Of a stretch of DNA of 52,556 nt, positions 50,151 to 52,556 are shown in pieces. The notes under the pieces were generated by a model. That model was not told where the DNA came from, did not search any database, and was given only the letters and a program-made list of their open reading frames with translations. Position 1 is the stretch's first letter; every line of letters begins with the position of its first letter. Both the position numbers and the translations under genes were made by a program. The DNA comes from Nitrospira sp. (GTDB lineage: Bacteria; Nitrospirota; Nitrospiria; Nitrospirales; Nitrospiraceae), in contig SWDR01000028.1 in NCBI GenBank assembly GCA_005116815.1, positions 1 through 52,556 on the forward strand, in the 5' to 3' direction.

Positions 50151-50684
50151 ATGAACAACCCGCTCCAAGCCAAAACCAAATCTATCGGCATCACAGACTC
50201 CCCTGAACTAATCGACCTCGAAAAGCCTGAACAGGGCCTTGAGCTCCACCTCGGCTCGAACGTGTTTCGAAACACGAACGGCGTCATTAAACTCCAAGGC
50301 AAGGAGCAGGTGGTGCTGGAGCTGCAGCCCGATCCCTTCACCCTGCTCCTGACTATGGACTTCTATGATGACCAGGGGACTCGGATCGGTCACATCAGAC
50401 GGAATACTCTGTCAGCGCATAGCGCAGCCCGCTTCACCGTTACCGTGAAGGTCGGCGACGAGACCAGCCCCCCTTCGGTCGCCGTCACAGACCTGACGAC
50501 TGAACGCACGGTGTTCGAGGCCTGCCTTATCCAGAAAAGAAAGATCCGCATTACCGTGGGGCACTTCAATGCCCATACCGGCGAATTGGTGACTGTCAGC
50601 CCGCACTACTGCCGCATTGGCACTGGCCTCACCCTATTTGGCAATGTCGCGGAAAGCCGCGGCGGCGCAGCCACAATCGGATAG
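50151..50684 (+). CDS. Conserved hypothetical protein
   Basis: 177 residues from the ATG at 50151. The frame is open further upstream to 50076, but those residues are not protein-like. The region looks beta-rich (LELHLGSNVFRNTNGVIKL, VVLELQPDPFTLLLTMDFYDD, RKIRITVGHFNAHTGELVTV), with two cysteines. No signal peptide, membrane helix or catalytic motif is recognised. Its upstream 150 bases contain no obvious promoter. Neighbours are a tRNA and a DUF6941-like gene, which give no clue to function. Confidence 0.68.
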   Translation: MNNPLQAKTKSIGITDSPELIDLEKPEQGLELHLGSNVFRNTNGVIKLQGKEQVVLELQPDPFTLLLTMDFYDDQGTRIGHIRRNTLSAHSAARFTVTVKVGDETSPPSVAVTDLTTERTVFEACLIQKRKIRITVGHFNAHTGELVTVSPHYCRIGTGLTLFGNVAESRGGAATIG

Positions 50685-50789
50685 TCCCTTCCCCAAACAC
50701 AGCAGCCTCAACTCATACGTTTCCACCCCTTCGATCGAGAGCACAACCACGCACACCACTCCAATCGCTTGCTGAAACAGACATCCTTT

Positions 50790-50817
50790 TTGACAAGCGG
50801 AAAAACTTCCGTACAAT
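50790..50817 (+). promoter_or_regulatory. Promoter for a leaderless mRNA
   Basis: TTGACA (50790-50795), 16-bp spacer, TACAAT (50812-50817). Six bases separate the -10 box from the ATG at 50824, so transcription is predicted to start at the A of the start codon. No Shine-Dalgarno sequence is present. Confidence 0.6.
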
Positions 50818-50823
50818 CAAAGC

Positions 50824-51237
50824 ATGTCGGATATCATGAAACCGAGCGTGCAAGCCTTCCTGGTCTGCGATCAGGTCATTGAGGACAGCGTCACCAGAAA
50901 AAAGAGCCTCATTGGCCTCTTCACCCACCTACAGGCGGTGAGCTTTCCATTTCAACATTCACAAATGGGGCTGTACTTCTGCCTCACCGACGCCGAAGGG
51001 ACCTATCACTTCGACATCGATTTGATTTACCTCAACAACGAACAACTCGTCTGCCGGGCGGCCCTTCCGAATATCATGATCGCTGACCGCCTTCAAATTT
51101 CAGACTTTGGAATCAATATTCCATCCCTGGTCTTCCCTGCCCCTGGCCGTTATGAGTTTCGTCTACGCATGGAAGGGCATCTCATCGCGCAGAAAGACTT
51201 CAGTGTGATGCAGATGCCCACTCACCAAACCGCATAG
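50824..51237 (+). CDS. DUF6941-like conserved hypothetical protein
   Basis: 137 residues. The pattern SVQAFLVCDQVIEDSVTRKKSLIGLFTHL at the N-terminus (read as two pieces, residues 8-23 and 24-36) and a closing PAPGRYEFRLRMEGHLIAQKDF match a widespread small family of unknown function annotated DUF6941. It is predicted cytoplasmic and beta-rich, with no enzyme motif. The start at 50824 coincides with the predicted transcription start (leaderless). An ATG at 50836 is the alternative. It is a single gene between two unrelated neighbours. Confidence 0.75.
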   Translation: MSDIMKPSVQAFLVCDQVIEDSVTRKKSLIGLFTHLQAVSFPFQHSQMGLYFCLTDAEGTYHFDIDLIYLNNEQLVCRAALPNIMIADRLQISDFGINIPSLVFPAPGRYEFRLRMEGHLIAQKDFSVMQMPTHQTA

Positions 51238-51357
51238 AACGCACCCACACCCCTCTCTTCCTGCTCAGGCGCATGAGGCCTTCTCCCCTATGCCGTTCTT
51301 ATGGTAGAACAGCCGCGATGATGTGTTCACATATCTCCCAGGAGTCAACAACCTCGC

Positions 51358-52554
51358 ATGTCTGATCAGGCTGGTGCTTCGAACTTTATTCGCGAAATCG
51401 TGACCGCCGATCTCGCTGCCGGCAAACATGGCAACCGAGTGGTCACGCGCTTTCCTCCTGAACCGAACGGTTACCTCCATATCGGCCATGCGAAATCTAT
51501 TTGCCTGAACTTCGGCTTGGCACAGGATACCCCGAACGGCATTTGCCACCTGCGATTCGACGATACCAACCCGACCACCGAAGATCCTGAGTATGTCCAG
51601 GCCATTCAGGACGATGTCCGATGGCTGGGGTTCGACTGGCACGAGAAGATGTTTTTCGCCTCGGATTACTTCGAACGACTCTACGAATTTGCCGTAAGAC
51701 TGATCCAGAAAAACCTCGCGTACGTTGACACGTTGACGGCTGAAGACATGCGTAGCTATCGCGGCACACTCACAGAACCCGGTAAAAATAGCCCTTCTCG
51801 CACCCGCTCCGCCGAGGAAAATCTTGACCTCTTTCGACGTATGCGAGCAGGAGAATTCGCCGACGGAACCCATACCCTTCGAGCCAAAATCGACATGGCC
51901 TCGCCCAATATCAACCTGCGCGACCCAGTCCTCTACCGCATCAGACATGCGACGCATTATCGAACCGGAAGCGCCTGGTGCCTGTACCCGGCCTACGACT
52001 ATGCCCATCCCCTCTCGGACGCACTTGAAGGAATCACGCACTCCATCTGCACCTTGGAGTTCGAAGATCACCGGCCCCTCTACAATTGGGTAGTCGAACA
52101 GGCTGAGGCGCCGTGCCGGCCACAGCAGATCGAGTTTGCCCGCTTAAATCTGACCTATACCGTCATGAGTAAACGGAAGCTGCTTGAGTTGGTCAGCAAG
52201 AAACTCGTGACCGGATGGGACGATCCACGATTGCCGACGATTAAAGGCCTCCGTCGCCGCGGCTATACACCGGAAGCGATTCGGGCATTCTGTGACCATA
52301 TCGGCGTCGCCAAGCGCGAAGCCACCGTCGAAATGCAGCTGCTCGAACACTTCGTTCGCGAAGACCTGAATAGACGCTCGCCGAGAGTCATGGCGGTCTT
52401 GCGGCCGCTCAAGATCATCCTCGATAACTATCCCGAGGACCAGTCCGAAGAGCTGGAGGCCATCAATAATCCGGAAGTAAGGATGATGGCGGTCAAAGGC
52501 GTGCCAAGGAAGATGGCCGCCGTCAGTGCGCCAATGAAAGGCGCAGTGCCATAG
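51358..52554 (+). CDS. glnS: Glutaminyl-tRNA synthetase, 3'-truncated
   Basis: Frame of 398 residues. About 373 are clear class I Gln[20 protein letters not shown] (HIGH motif), [50 protein letters not shown] and [13 protein letters not shown] (KMSKS-type MSKRK). After INNPE (to 52476) homology stops and 26 unrelated residues lead to a stop. The family continues for about 180 residues with the anticodon-binding beta-barrels, which are missing. The missing part may lie elsewhere, or be lost by assembly. CAGGAG precedes the ATG. This tRNA ligase is usually essential where it replaces the amidotransferase route. Confidence 0.9.
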   Translation: MSDQAGASNFIREIVTADLAAGKHGNRVVTRFPPEPNGYLHIGHAKSICLNFGLAQDTPNGICHLRFDDTNPTTEDPEYVQAIQDDVRWLGFDWHEKMFFASDYFERLYEFAVRLIQKNLAYVDTLTAEDMRSYRGTLTEPGKNSPSRTRSAEENLDLFRRMRAGEFADGTHTLRAKIDMASPNINLRDPVLYRIRHATHYRTGSAWCLYPAYDYAHPLSDALEGITHSICTLEFEDHRPLYNWVVEQAEAPCRPQQIEFARLNLTYTVMSKRKLLELVSKKLVTGWDDPRLPTIKGLRRRGYTPEAIRAFCDHIGVAKREATVEMQLLEHFVREDLNRRSPRVMAVLRPLKIILDNYPEDQSEELEAINNPEVRMMAVKGVPRKMAAVSAPMKGAVP

Positions 52555-52556
52555 TA
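52477..52556 (-). other. Fragment of a hydrophobic membrane protein on the minus strand (runs off the edge)
   Basis: Read on the minus strand from the right edge, the 80 bases not explained by glnS encode a hydrophobic stretch ([20 protein letters not shown] and then ILTS), which looks like one membrane helix. PLTAI followed by hydrophobic residues is also seen near the end of ClC-type channels, but 27 residues are too few to assign a family. The reading frame continues into antisense glnS, so the gene is cut at the same point as glnS. Confidence 0.35.

Noticed and set aside
1-52556. CRISPR arrays, insertion sequences, prophage genes and rRNA.
   Set aside because: No regularly spaced repeats, transposase or integrase motifs, phage structural genes or rRNA sequence were recognised on either strand. 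The breakpoints have no mobile element at them.

Overview
ORGANISM. Gene content and order suggest a chromosomal segment of a Nitrospira-like bacterium (Nitrospirota). The main clue is a nuo operon with two adjacent nuoM genes and no nuoE or nuoF. This arrangement is known from Nitrospira as the '2M' complex I. The assignment comes from gene content recalled from memory, not from a search, and is moderately confident.

LAYOUT. (1) 374-18003: a leftward MerR-type regulator with an intact cobalamin photoreceptor domain (CarH/LitR type) is divergent from about 16.6 kb of co-oriented genes, many joined by ATGA overlaps. They encode two small zinc-ribbon proteins, two secreted FGE-fold proteins without the FGE cysteine pair, a His-rich secreted protein, an epimerase, a PDZ protein, a TPR-like protein, a small membrane protein, DNA photolyase, DUF523/DUF1722, a CbiX-like chelatase, and a membrane-lipid set (two CFA-synthase-type methyltransferases, two DUF2878 proteins, DUF1295, DUF6134, lipocalin, FAD oxidoreductase, DUF1365). 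The 120-bp divergent promoter carries four copies of an ACATTGGACA-like element. One copy lies inside each -35/-10 spacer. I read this as a B12/light-controlled photoprotection supercluster. Its distal end is damaged: the second CFA synthase has a frameshift and the second DUF2878 gene has an in-frame TGA at a cysteine position. (2) 18137-20560: pyrE, a lipoprotein, a membrane-anchored rhodanese and a secreted phosphodiester glycosidase. (3) 20563-24134: a leftward three-gene phosphorelay set (CHASE3 kinase, REC-only regulator, REC-kinase-REC hybrid). (4) 24265-37117: leftward complex I genes nuoA-B-C-D-G-I-J-K-L-M-M-N. nuoE, nuoF and nuoH are absent, nuoA and the first nuoM lack their 5' ends, and nuoL lacks its 3' end. 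(5) 37068-40536: a sensor kinase remnant without phospho-acceptor histidine or C-terminus, then purE-purK. (6) 40735-46387: a type-I-secretion-like operon (HlyD-type adaptor, TolC-like protein, ABC exporter with a degenerate ATPase, four-helix sensor-like protein). (7) 46404-48672: RluF-type pseudouridine synthase, agmatinase and pyruvoyl-dependent arginine decarboxylase (arginine to putrescine). (8) 48822-52556: a 5'-truncated aldehyde dehydrogenase beside tRNA-Glu(CTC), two conserved hypothetical genes, and glnS, which loses homology about 80 bp before the window end.

INTEGRITY. Four places show the same signature, where a gene stops resembling its family exactly where unrelated or neighbouring sequence begins (about 28,553; 37,070-37,085; 49,800; 52,476). 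These are either real deletions or rearrangements, or assembly joins. Anyone using the complex I, aldehyde dehydrogenase or glnS calls should know this.
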